This document shows positions 8,343 through 16,373 of a DNA stretch of 39,885 nucleotides, one piece after another (the stretch's first letter is position 1; each line of letters opens with the position of its first letter). This DNA comes from DASUXY01 sp036377675 (GTDB lineage: Bacteria; Bacillota; Bacilli; Bacillales; Amphibacillaceae). The stretch covers positions 1 through 39,885 of the forward strand of contig DASUXY010000063.1 in the NCBI GenBank assembly GCA_036377675.1, given 5' to 3'. The notes under the pieces are model-generated. The model saw only the letters and a list, made by a program, of their open reading frames with translations, searched no databases and was not told the origin of the DNA. Both the position numbers and the translations under genes were made by a program.

Positions 8343-9358
8343 TGGATGATCGCTATTCCCGACAAATGTTATTTAAACCGATTGGGATTGAAGGTCAACA
8401 AAAATTAGCCCAAAAACACGTGTTAATAATAGGAGCAGGCGCCCTCGGAACAGGGGGTGCCGAAGTACTCGTTAGAGCCGGTGTCGGAAAGTTAACGATT
8501 GTTGACCGGGATTATGTGGAATGGAGCAATTTGCAACGACAACAATTGTATACCGAAGAAGATGCCGAAAAGCGCATGCCGAAAGCGATTGCTGCTAAAA
8601 GGCATTTACAACGAATCAATTCTGAAGTGCACATCGAAGCCCATATCGTCGATGTGACGCCGACTGAGTTTGAACAGTTGATTGATGGTGTTGACTTGAT
8701 CATCGATGCGACGGATAACTTTGATATTCGTATGATTATGAATGACATATCGCAAAAGCATCACATACCGTGGATATACGGTTCGTGTGTCGGTAGCTAT
8801 GCAATTAGTTATACAGTTATTCCGAACGAAACTCCTTGCTTGCACTGTTTAATGGAAGACGTACCAGTGGGTGGATTAACGTGCGATACGGCAGGAATTA
8901 TTAGTCCCGCGGCGAACATGGTCATCGTGCAACAAACAGCGGAAGCATTGAAAATATTAACGGAGAATTGGCACGCTTTACGAAAAAAGCTGATCTCTTT
9001 TGATCTATGGAACAACCAGCAAACGGCCATCGACGTTTCCACGGTGAAAAAACCAACTTGTCCTTCGTGCGGACAGAAACCGTCCTATCCATTCCTTTCG
9101 TTTGCCAGACAAACGAAAACAGCCGTACTGTGTGGGAGAGATTCAGTGCAAATTCGCCCAGCGAAAACAGAAGAGCAAAATTTAAAAAAGCTCGCAGAAC
9201 GCCTAAAGCATCTCGGCAAGGTTGAACTCAATCCCTTTTTACTATCCTTTACAAATGGAGATGAACGACTTGTTATGTTTCAAGATGGTCGGACACTCGT
9301 TCACGGAACCGATGATGTAGTGAAAGCAAAAACACTTTACCATCGTTACTTCGGTTAA
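8342..9358 (+). CDS. thiF: ThiF family ThiS adenylyltransferase (MoeB/E1-like)
   Basis: ThiF activates ThiS by adenylating its C-terminus in an E1-like reaction. The 338-residue protein has the nucleotide-binding motif IIGAGALGTGGAEVLVRAG at about residues 30-48, followed by VDRDYVEWSNLQRQQLY. DATDNFDIR, then two Cys pairs of a structural zinc site (CLHC near 165, CPSCG near 233) complete the family pattern. The C-terminal ~90 residues lie beyond the E1 core and lack an obvious rhodanese cysteine motif. The ATG overlaps the thiG stop (TGATG), which indicates translational coupling. It is the last gene of the TPP-controlled operon; no thiD follows. A MoeB role is possible but the context favours thiamine. 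Confidence 0.92.
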   Translation: MDDRYSRQMLFKPIGIEGQQKLAQKHVLIIGAGALGTGGAEVLVRAGVGKLTIVDRDYVEWSNLQRQQLYTEEDAEKRMPKAIAAKRHLQRINSEVHIEAHIVDVTPTEFEQLIDGVDLIIDATDNFDIRMIMNDISQKHHIPWIYGSCVGSYAISYTVIPNETPCLHCLMEDVPVGGLTCDTAGIISPAANMVIVQQTAEALKILTENWHALRKKLISFDLWNNQQTAIDVSTVKKPTCPSCGQKPSYPFLSFARQTKTAVLCGRDSVQIRPAKTEEQNLKKLAERLKHLGKVELNPFLLSFTNGDERLVMFQDGRTLVHGTDDVVKAKTLYHRYFG

Positions 9359-9492
9359 ACATAGAGACAGCTGCCGGTGAATCGTCCGATCGTTTGGTGA
9401 AAAAAATACGGAACACGCTTCGCCTACTTAGAGGTATAGTGATCGGTTGAAAAAGAATCCATTTCATAGTATATGATGGAAGGAAGGGGGCG

Positions 9493-10818
9493 ATGAAGCT
9501 GACGTGGACGACATTTGAACATCGATTACAACAAACAATGGAAAGAGAGCATATTCCTGGAGTAGCTGTTGCTGTTAGCAAAAAGGGAAAAATCATTTAC
9601 AAAAAAGGGTTTGGTGTAAAAAACATCGATACAAAAGAGCCGGTCACTCCACAGACCGTGTTTGGAACGGCTTCGATTACAAAATCGGTGACCGCTCTTG
9701 CGATTATGAAATTAGCAGATGAAGGGAAGTTATCTGTTCACGATCCGGTCGTTACGTATATACCTAACTTTCAATTAGCGGATTCGATCTACAGCGATAC
9801 AATTACGATTCATCATTTATTAACGCATACGACTGGGTTAGCTCCGATTAAGAGGAGGGAAGAGCTAGCTGATTACGAAGCACATGTTACTTATGTAGCA
9901 GATCCTCAGCATGCGCTGTTAGGTAAACGAGGTGAATATTTTAGCTATAGCAATGACACATTCCTTCTGCTCGGAGCGATTATCGAACGCGTAACAGGAA
10001 AAACGTATCGACAATATATTACTGAATCATTGCTCAAACCGTTACAGATGGAACGGTCAACGTTTTCTGTGGAAAATGTACAAGCGATGGATGATGTGTC
10101 GACACCTTATGTTTTCAATCCGGAAGAAGACCACCTTACCGAAGTCGCTTGGCCGACATTAGGGAATTATGAAGTCGGGGGCGGACTCCGTTCAACTGTC
10201 CTCGATTTAATGACCTATGGAAATGTATATATCAATCGCGGAAAGCTTAACGATGGATCGCTCATTTCTGAATCGTTTCTAGAAAAAATGTGGCAACCCT
10301 ATATCCTGATAGATCGCCACACGTCATATGGGTATGCGTTTAAAGTGACACGCGATCGAGACGGAAATACACTCGTTGAACATAGCGGGGGCCAACAAGG
10401 GGTGTCATCTAACTTCGGTTTTCTGTTAGAACACGACCTCGTCGTAGCGGTATTAACGAATGTTTCGGATGCCACAGCGAATAGAATTTGGCTTGAAGCA
10501 GTAAATACAGCTCTTGGTCGGTCGATTGATGAACCGAGAGGAACAGAGCCTTCTTTTTCGTTGCGACTAGCTATGAAAGAGAAGTTCATCGGTATATATG
10601 GAGCAAAAGATGGAACACGGGTAACTATTTTTGTAGACAGCAATGCGTTGCACGCACGGATTCATGAACAAACGTATTCATTACGAGCGAGTGACGAAGA
10701 GACGCTCGTCATCAAAGAGACGGAAAAGCCGATACGCTTTTTTATCGATAATCAGCAACGAGCGTGGGCGATCTTTTTTGGGATGAAAATGTTGCCACGC
10801 ATCGATGAAGAAGCATGA
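9493..10818 (+). CDS. Serine hydrolase, class C beta-lactamase fold
   Basis: This 441-residue protein belongs to the beta-lactamase-related family (class C / DD-peptidase / esterase fold). The catalytic motifs are present: SITK at residues 61-64, YSN at 152-154 and HSGG at 297-300. A C-terminal extension of about 100 residues resembles the accessory domain found in peptidase-like members. There is no signal peptide, so it probably acts inside the cell, which argues against a resistance role and for an esterase or D-amino-acid peptide hydrolase. ATG at 9493 has GGAAGGGGG upstream. It stands alone between thiF and trpB. The true substrate cannot be predicted. Confidence 0.85.
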   Translation: MKLTWTTFEHRLQQTMEREHIPGVAVAVSKKGKIIYKKGFGVKNIDTKEPVTPQTVFGTASITKSVTALAIMKLADEGKLSVHDPVVTYIPNFQLADSIYSDTITIHHLLTHTTGLAPIKRREELADYEAHVTYVADPQHALLGKRGEYFSYSNDTFLLLGAIIERVTGKTYRQYITESLLKPLQMERSTFSVENVQAMDDVSTPYVFNPEEDHLTEVAWPTLGNYEVGGGLRSTVLDLMTYGNVYINRGKLNDGSLISESFLEKMWQPYILIDRHTSYGYAFKVTRDRDGNTLVEHSGGQQGVSSNFGFLLEHDLVVAVLTNVSDATANRIWLEAVNTALGRSIDEPRGTEPSFSLRLAMKEKFIGIYGAKDGTRVTIFVDSNALHARIHEQTYSLRASDEETLVIKETEKPIRFFIDNQQRAWAIFFGMKMLPRIDEEA

Positions 10819-10891
10819 TTCACCCTTCATTTCATTAAGAGACGGGACAACATTTTATTCGTGTACAAAAGAATGCGGTAAAATGTTCATC

Positions 10892-10920
10892 GTGACATCC
10901 GTGGGCAAACATGCTAATAT
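10892..10920 (+). promoter_or_regulatory. Putative trpB promoter
   Basis: GTGACA (10892-10897) and TAATAT (10915-10920) are separated by 17 bp, 45 bp upstream of the trpB start. I see no T-box or TRAP-type leader in the 147 bp before the gene. Confidence 0.5.
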
Positions 10921-10965
10921 AATATCCGAGTGTAGAAAAGAGTATTGAGGAGATGAGAAAGAGCT

Positions 10966-12144
10966 ATGTCACAGAAGCAGAGTGTAGCAGAGGCCGGCTA
11001 TTTTGGGGAGTTCGGGGGTAGTTTTATCCCTGATAAATTAAAAAAAGTATTGGATCATGTAGCGAACGAATTTGCAACATACAAAGATGATCTTGATTTT
11101 CAAGCGGAATTTCGCTACTATTTAAAAGAATATATTGGTCGTGAAAATCCATTAACATATGCTAAAAACTTAACGAAAAAGTTAGGTGGCGCAAAAATTT
11201 ACTTAAAACGTGAAGATTTGAACCATACGGGTGCTCATAAGGTAAATAACGCGATTGGTCAAATTTTGTTAGCGAAGCGAATGGGAGCGAAACGAATTAT
11301 TGCCGAAACCGGTGCAGGTCAGCACGGTGTTGCGACGGCAACAGCATGTGCGATGTTCGGTATGCCATGTACAATTTATATGGGGAAAGTCGATACCGAA
11401 CGACAAGCATTGAATGTGTTCCGCATGGAGCTACTCGGTGCGGAAGTCATCGCTGTTGACAAAGGTCAAGGTCGTTTAAAAGATGCCGTCGATGTAGCGT
11501 TAAATGATCTTACTGAAAACTACGAGCATACGTTTTACTTATTAGGTTCTGCCGTAGGTCCACACCCATATCCGTCGATTGTGAAGTATTTTCAATCGAT
11601 TATTAGTGAAGAATCAAAGCAACAAATTTTGAAAAAAGAAGGTAAATTACCATCAGCAGTCGTCGCTTGTGTCGGTGGCGGTAGCAATGCGATTGGAGCA
11701 TTTGCTCATTATATTGACGAACCTGATGTTCGACTGATTGGCGTAGAGCCCGCTGAAGCCCCAACGATTACAGAAGGAGTTCCATCTGTTCTCCACGGAT
11801 TTAAGTGTTTAACATTACTTGATGAAGATGGTGAACCGAAACCGACATATTCCATAGCTGCGGGTTTAGACTATCCAGGCGTAGGACCGGAACATAGTTA
11901 TTTAAAAACGAACGGAAGAGCACAATATGTGGCCGTCTCCGGAAAGCAGGCGTTGGCTGCTTTTCAAGAGCTATCAAAAGTAGAAGGAATTATTCCCGCC
12001 TTGGAAAGTTCACATGCTGTTGCTTATGCGATGCAACTGGCGAAGAAACTTTCTCAAGACGATGTGATTATTGTCAATCTATCTGGACGTGGAGATAAAG
12101 ATGTCGATCAAGTATTTCGCATGCTATCTGAGAATGAAAAATAA
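10966..12144 (+). CDS. trpB: Tryptophan synthase beta chain, stand-alone
   Basis: TrpB joins indole and L-serine to make tryptophan using pyridoxal phosphate. The 392-residue product is a typical TrpB1: EFGGSFIPDKL near the N-terminus, the PLP lysine Lys92 in HTGAHKVNNA, the ETGAGQHGVATATA loop, and the phosphate-binding GGGSNAIGAF. No trpA or other trp gene is adjacent, and a strong terminator follows, so this copy is monocistronic. It may be an extra trpB for indole salvage, or the only copy if the operon is split. That cannot be decided from the window. Confidence 0.95.
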   Translation: MSQKQSVAEAGYFGEFGGSFIPDKLKKVLDHVANEFATYKDDLDFQAEFRYYLKEYIGRENPLTYAKNLTKKLGGAKIYLKREDLNHTGAHKVNNAIGQILLAKRMGAKRIIAETGAGQHGVATATACAMFGMPCTIYMGKVDTERQALNVFRMELLGAEVIAVDKGQGRLKDAVDVALNDLTENYEHTFYLLGSAVGPHPYPSIVKYFQSIISEESKQQILKKEGKLPSAVVACVGGGSNAIGAFAHYIDEPDVRLIGVEPAEAPTITEGVPSVLHGFKCLTLLDEDGEPKPTYSIAAGLDYPGVGPEHSYLKTNGRAQYVAVSGKQALAAFQELSKVEGIIPALESSHAVAYAMQLAKKLSQDDVIIVNLSGRGDKDVDQVFRMLSENEK

Positions 12145-12160
12145 TAACGATCTACGTAAC

Positions 12161-12206
12161 AAGATTCGCGCGTTCTTTCATGTTGAACGTCGCGAATCTT
12201 TTATTT
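12161..12206 (+). terminator. Terminator of trpB
   Basis: AAGATTCGCG (12161-12170) pairs perfectly with CGCGAATCTT (12191-12200), extended inward by CGTTC/GAACG, and is followed by TTATTT. It separates trpB from the convergent rraA gene. Confidence 0.85.
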
Positions 12207-12224
12207 ATCCGAGGTTGCTCGGAA

Positions 12225-12704
12225 TTACGTTAATTTTTTTTCGGCAATAATAATTCCGTCTTCATCGGCATATATGTAGTTCCCAGGTTTCCACGTTGCT
12301 TCACCAAAGATTACCGGGACATCTCGACTTCCTTTTCCTTCTTTTTTACTCTTTAACGGGTTACTTCCTAAGGCAAGGATTCCTACATCCATGTCACGTA
12401 AATCTGCTGCATCACGTACACATCCATGAATAATAATTCCTGCTAACTCACGTTCGACAGCAATTCCTGCTAGACGATCACCGAGAAGGGCACAATTTCT
12501 TGAGCCGCCACCATCAACGACCAGGACATTTCCTTTCGGGATTGATTGCAAAGCTTCTTTAACTAGAACGTTATCTTCTAATACTTGAACGGTTGAAATC
12601 GGACCAGAAAAAGCTCGTCTTTTTCCATAGGAAATAAACGGCTGTTTACAAATGACTAATTGTTGTGAAAATTCATCGCATAAATCTGCTGTTCTAAAAC
12701 TCAT
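12225..12704 (-). CDS. rraA: RraA family protein (HMG/CHA aldolase fold)
   Basis: The 159-residue product is an RraA-like protein. In proteobacteria RraA inhibits RNase E; many relatives are class II 4-hydroxy-4-methyl-2-oxoglutarate aldolases or oxaloacetate decarboxylases. Visible signatures are ADLCDEF at the start, then VDGGGSRNCALLGDRLAG and GIIIHGCVRDAADL with the substrate-binding Arg and metal-linked Asp. The ATG at 12704 is chosen because AGGAG lies 9 bases upstream; the ATGs further out are too close to it or lack a site. With no RNase E expected in most Bacillaceae, an aldolase or decarboxylase activity is more likely. Convergent with trpB. Confidence 0.88.
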   Translation of the reverse strand: MSFRTADLCDEFSQQLVICKQPFISYGKRRAFSGPISTVQVLEDNVLVKEALQSIPKGNVLVVDGGGSRNCALLGDRLAGIAVERELAGIIIHGCVRDAADLRDMDVGILALGSNPLKSKKEGKGSRDVPVIFGEATWKPGNYIYADEDGIIIAEKKLT

Positions 12705-13063
12705 GTACATCCACTCCTGTTTCAATTATTCTGTATTCATATAATCTTTTAAAACTTGTATACTATTATAGTACACGTAAAGCGACTTATAAAGCAATTG
12801 TTTTCCAGTTGATAGGACGACGTGGCTGGATATGCGAAAAATTTTTTCTTCTTCAAAGAGAATAAATCATGATAAATTTGGAAATAAGTGGAGAGGCAAT
12901 TGTTAAAGTAGAGCGTTACGCAAGGACACGGTTGTTTTACGAACGAAGATGAGTGAGAAGTCGGTTGAACAAGATGACGCATGTGCCGATGACAGAAGAG
13001 GATACATTTTTCGTAAAAAGGGAAAATATTCATAAGTATACCTCATTAAAAGGAGTGTCGTTA
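12705..13063. other. Intergenic between rraA and the C26 amidase
   Basis: The 359 bp hold no convincing gene; an in-frame upstream extension of the amidase (12953-13063) has no ribosome-binding site. On the minus strand, TATAAT within TGTACTATAATAGTATACAA is a likely rraA -10. The same stretch read forward, TTGTATACTATTA (12756-12768), recurs exactly upstream of the AbgT transporter (16286-16298). Confidence 0.5.
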
Positions 13064-13786
13064 ATGAAACCATTGATTGGAATCACTTCATCTATGGAAG
13101 TGGATGAAATGTATTATATGACAGCGTCTGATCATGTGAAGGTGATTGAGCAGGCAGGTGGACTTCCATTAATCCTCCCTTACTGGAAAAAAGATGAAGA
13201 CCTTCAACGGATGGTTGACACGTTGGACGGGTTATACGTAACAGGTGGTTATGACATTAATCCGATTTTATTTGGAGAAGAACCTCATCAAAAACTAGGA
13301 ACAGTTATTCCGTTACGGGATACGTTTGAAATATCGTTAGTGAAGCAGATGTTAACGGCAAACAAGCCGATTTTTGCCGTTTGTCGGGGGTGCCAACTGT
13401 TGAACGTTGCTGTCGGCGGAGATATGTATCAAGATATATATGCTCAAATCGATGGACAATTATTGCAACATACTCAACGAGCACCGAAAGGTCATGGTTC
13501 TCACTATGTTGAAGTGTTGAAAGGCAGTTTGCTCAGCCAGCTGACAGGCGTTGATAAGTTATTAGTCAATAGTAGGCATCATCAAGCGAATCGCAATGTA
13601 GTAGCACCGTTAAAAGTGAGCGGAAAAGCGACGGATGGCATCATCGAGGCGATTGAAAGTAAAGATCATTCATTCGTCCTTGGCGTGCAATGGCATCCGG
13701 AAAATATGGCAATGGCCAATGATGAAATTTCCCAGGCAATCTTTCAAGGATTTATTCAGGCGTGTCGACGAGACGAAGATGCATAA
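13064..13786 (+). CDS. Peptidase C26 gamma-glutamyl amidase (class I glutamine amidotransferase fold)
   Basis: This 240-residue hydrolase belongs to the PuuD/C26 group, which cleaves gamma-glutamyl amide bonds such as gamma-glutamyl-GABA or gamma-glutamyl peptides. The nucleophile is Cys107 in FAVCRGCQLLN, and the His/Glu pair lies in GVQWHPE (His211, Glu213). LYVTGGYDINP forms the oxyanion region. The ATG at 13064 follows AAAAGGAG. The next gene, an M19 dipeptidase, starts 24 bp after the stop, so the two likely form an operon. Since a GABA cluster lies elsewhere in the window, a role in gamma-glutamyl-GABA hydrolysis is possible, but peptide breakdown with the dipeptidase is the simpler reading. 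Confidence 0.9.
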   Translation: MKPLIGITSSMEVDEMYYMTASDHVKVIEQAGGLPLILPYWKKDEDLQRMVDTLDGLYVTGGYDINPILFGEEPHQKLGTVIPLRDTFEISLVKQMLTANKPIFAVCRGCQLLNVAVGGDMYQDIYAQIDGQLLQHTQRAPKGHGSHYVEVLKGSLLSQLTGVDKLLVNSRHHQANRNVVAPLKVSGKATDGIIEAIESKDHSFVLGVQWHPENMAMANDEISQAIFQGFIQACRRDEDA

Positions 13787-13810
13787 ACGAAAGTGAGAGG
13801 AGCCATTCGG

Positions 13811-14764
13811 ATGAAAATCATTGATACGCATTGTGACGCTTTGTACAAATTGCAAAATTTAAAACGGAAACAAGGTGATTTGTCGTTAAACTTTTCCAAC
13901 GATGAACAGCTCGATACAAACTACACCCGATTGCAGGCGGGCCATGTAATGGTACAGTTTTTTGCTATTTTTATTGAGCCACATATTCCTGCGGATGAAA
14001 AATGGCAACATGCCTTGGAACAAATCGATTTGTTTCATAGTGAGATCATTCACCCGCATAGACATATGAAACATATGAAGCGATGGTCGGATATTGACCG
14101 GTTAGATGACGGAGAGATCGGAGCTGTTCTAACGTTAGAGGGAGCTGATGCTTTTGGGAATGATTTGGCGAAATTGCGGCAGCTTTATCGAGAAGGTGTT
14201 CTTTCGCTTGGGTTGACATGGAATTATGCGAATCTATGTGCGGACGGTGCGAAGGAACCTCGTGGCGGTGGTCTTACTTTACTCGGAAGAGAAGTGGTCG
14301 CTTTAAATAATGAACATCACGTATTTACAGACGTTTCTCATACCTCGGTGCAAGCATTTTGGGATATTATAGAGTTAGCTGATTATCCCATTGCTAGCCA
14401 TTCTAACGCTAGAGCGCTATGTGACCATCCACGTAATTTATTCGATGATCAAGCGAAGGCACTGTTTCAAAAAAACGGTCTTATTCATCTCGTTTTTAAT
14501 CCACCATTTATCAACGATGACCGTGAAGAAGCGACGATCTCGGATCTCATCAAACATATCGATCATTTTTGTTCACTCGGAGGGAAAAAACGCATCGGTT
14601 TCGGTTCAGACTTCGACGGAATTAGCACGTTTGTAGAAGGTTTAGAAAACTCTGCTCACTATGAAAGGCTCATCAATGAATTATTAAAGTATTATTCAGA
14701 GGCTGACGTAAAAGGTTTTGCATATAAAAACTTTTTGAATCATCGCCCGTCAATGACGTTATGA
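13811..14764 (+). CDS. Membrane dipeptidase family M19 (renal dipeptidase-like)
   Basis: The 317-residue TIM-barrel zinc hydrolase hydrolyses dipeptides, often with a D- or L-residue at the second position. Metal ligands are visible: HCD at residues 7-9, Glu in LTLEGADAFG, His in DVSHTS and ASHSNARAL, and Asp in GSDFDGIS. ATG at 13811 follows GAGAGGAG. There is no signal peptide or anchor, so it is cytosolic as in other Bacillus members. Pairing with a gamma-glutamyl amidase suggests stepwise breakdown of gamma-glutamyl-containing or cell-wall peptides. The C-terminus (NHRPSMTL) looks complete. Confidence 0.92.
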   Translation: MKIIDTHCDALYKLQNLKRKQGDLSLNFSNDEQLDTNYTRLQAGHVMVQFFAIFIEPHIPADEKWQHALEQIDLFHSEIIHPHRHMKHMKRWSDIDRLDDGEIGAVLTLEGADAFGNDLAKLRQLYREGVLSLGLTWNYANLCADGAKEPRGGGLTLLGREVVALNNEHHVFTDVSHTSVQAFWDIIELADYPIASHSNARALCDHPRNLFDDQAKALFQKNGLIHLVFNPPFINDDREEATISDLIKHIDHFCSLGGKKRIGFGSDFDGISTFVEGLENSAHYERLINELLKYYSEADVKGFAYKNFLNHRPSMTL

Positions 14765-14807
14765 TCGCAATATATTGTTAACGATACATTTATAGTTCGT
14801 TTGTGAG

Positions 14808-14834
14808 ATCACTTTGAAAAGGTGGATTTTTTAT
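14808..14834 (+). terminator. Weak terminator after the dipeptidase gene
   Basis: ATCACTTT and AAGGTGGAT form a short GU-containing stem with one bulge, followed by ATTTTTTAT. This is the best candidate terminator downstream of the M19 gene, but it is thermodynamically weak. Confidence 0.4.
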
Positions 14835-14836
14835 AT

Positions 14837-14868
14837 TTCAACGACGTTCAATCGTTCACGTCGTTGAA
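14837..14868. repeat. Perfect 10-bp inverted repeat
   Basis: TTCAACGACG (14837-14846) and CGTCGTTGAA (14859-14868) flank a 12-nt loop. No T run follows on either strand, so it is not a standard terminator. It lies between convergent genes. Confidence 0.6.
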
Positions 14869-14926
14869 AGAAGACGTCAAAGAGATGATGTGTTTGGAGG
14901 AGGTAAATTAAAGGATGTACAAATGT

Positions 14927-15169
14927 TTATAAAGCCCCTTCCTCCATCATTTCAATGACGTCATCAATAGAGAAATCGTTGCCCTTTAAAATGTTCATTT
15001 TAATTTTCTTGTATTTTTCTTTAGCATCTTGATCAAGAGAGTGCTTCGCTTTGTTATCGTTTTCCGACATTTCGATAACGGAAAGATAGTATCGTTTATT
15101 GTCAATTTCAACAATAGAATTGCTCATCTCTTTCATCCATTGGGCTTCCACTCGGTTTAATTTCTTCAA
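14927..15169 (-). CDS. Hypothetical small charged protein
   Basis: I do not recognise this 80-residue protein. It is hydrophilic and rich in Lys and Glu, without signal peptide or membrane segment, and ends VIEMMEEGAL. The frame opens with TTG at 15169, about 10 bases after GGAG; an internal ATG (MKEMSNSIVEID) is an alternative start. The amino acid composition and the ribosome-binding site suggest a real gene. Confidence 0.55.
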   Translation of the reverse strand: MKKLNRVEAQWMKEMSNSIVEIDNKRYYLSVIEMSENDNKAKHSLDQDAKEKYKKIKMNILKGNDFSIDDVIEMMEEGAL

Positions 15170-15563
15170 GGCTCTTCAACTCCAATTTTTATACAATATA
15201 TGATATTAAATTCGATGTATCCTAAGCGTTTTCAATCAGCAATTGAAACTATTAATTGAATGAATATATTGATTATATATATAAAGAGTCTATTTCGTCA
15301 ATACTATTTCTTCCAAATTCAACCAGTACGTGTGTGTGAAAAAGTGTACATATTTTCGTCAATAAAAGAGGATGTCTTAAAAGGATTAAACGTAATTTAA
15401 AACGCGAAAATAAAAATCCAAAACATTCATTTTCAATGTTTGGGATTTTTTAGATAGGCATTTAAAGTGAAGAATAGACTTATCGGACAAGCCCCTTCTA
15501 ATCTTTCTATCAGAACATACATCAACGAAATAAATGTCGGAAAAATAGGTCGAGCGATTTGGC
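15170..15563. other. Intergenic, AT-rich
   Basis: No gene is visible in these 394 bp. They contain the promoter region of the small leftward gene, which is AT-rich without a convincing -35/-10 pair, and the terminator of the SRPBCC gene. Confidence 0.5.
15413..15451 (-). terminator. Terminator of the SRPBCC gene, possibly bidirectional
   Basis: Arms 15413-15427 and 15435-15449 form a 15-bp stem with one mismatch (centred on AAACATT/AATGTTT). T-rich flanks are present on both sides. It lies about 110 bp past the leftward SRPBCC stop. Confidence 0.65.
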
Positions 15564-16019
15564 TTATGTAATTGCTGTTTGTAGAGCCGTCATTTTTTGT
15601 GCAATCGCTTCAGTTAAATGTTTAGTCGTCTTAGGTAACACAGTTTTTAAAAGAGGATTGATTACAGGTCTCATCATCCCCTTTGATGTAATCGTTAAGT
15701 ACCCTGTTATTTTCGTTTGCGAAGGGAGGACGGATTGAGCGGAAAAATAACCGTGTCCTTTAAAGTTTTCGTTCATCCCTGTTAACATAAAGCTTATTTT
15801 TTTCGGTTCCAACCATTCCGTAATATCTAATCGTACGTGAACCGTTTTTTTGAATTTGCCAAGTTCCCCTTTAAATTTCCAAAACGATTGCCGATCGTTA
15901 ATCCATTCATGGGTTGAATATCCCTTGATGAGTGGAGCCCAGTTACTCGGATTACATACGAAATTCCAAACACGTTCAATAGGAACATCTAATTGTAATT
16001 GATGAAAGCTTTCTGGCAC
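15564..16019 (-). CDS. SRPBCC / CoxG-like family protein
   Basis: The 151-residue product has the START/SRPBCC helix-grip pattern: an N-terminal strand followed by VPIERVWNFVCNPSNWAPLI, central alternating strands (KKISFMLTGMNENFKGHGYF), and a long C-terminal helix from about residue 120. Such proteins bind hydrophobic ligands; CoxG-like ones anchor enzymes or carry quinones. The start is GTG at 16019, with AAGGAGG 11 bases upstream. The specific ligand is unknown, and no neighbour suggests a pathway. Confidence 0.8.
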   Translation of the reverse strand: MPESFHQLQLDVPIERVWNFVCNPSNWAPLIKGYSTHEWINDRQSFWKFKGELGKFKKTVHVRLDITEWLEPKKISFMLTGMNENFKGHGYFSAQSVLPSQTKITGYLTITSKGMMRPVINPLLKTVLPKTTKHLTEAIAQKMTALQTAIT

Positions 16020-16373
16020 TTGTACAAAAACCTCCTTATGATGTTTACATTCATGTGATTGGACGGCTTATGTACTTGATGAAGGGAGAGTGTACACGAG
16101 TGTAGCCGTTTTTATAAATCTTGAATGTGTCGATGGCGAGAGCGCCTCATGTAGACCCTATGTGTAGAGAAGAGGAAATATGAAAGGAAGTTTACATATT
16201 TTCTCAAGCTGTTGTATTGTTATAAGTCTACTTATAAAAGCCCCCTAATAAAATGATAAAAAGCATATACCAGAGTTCGAAAATTTTGTATACTATTACT
16301 ACTCAATCGTTTTGTCTATTTATTCTAAACATAAGTTGTAGGAACTACTTACATCACAGGGGGGGGTAAAGCG
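16020..16373. other. Intergenic between SRPBCC gene and AbgT transporter
   Basis: No gene is visible in 354 bp. The region holds the SRPBCC ribosome-binding site, an 18-bp palindrome at 16220-16237, and TTGTATACTATTA at 16286-16298 that could supply the -10 (TATACT) for the transporter. Confidence 0.5.
16220..16237. promoter_or_regulatory. Palindromic operator candidate
   Basis: TTATAAGT (16220-16227) and ACTTATAA (16230-16237) form a perfect inverted repeat with a 2-bp centre. It lies between divergent promoters of the SRPBCC gene and the AbgT transporter, where a dimeric regulator could bind. Confidence 0.4.

Noticed and set aside
14837..14868. Intrinsic terminator for the M19 dipeptidase gene
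   Set aside because: The inverted repeat is perfect, but no T run follows on either strand; a weaker hairpin just before it fits better.
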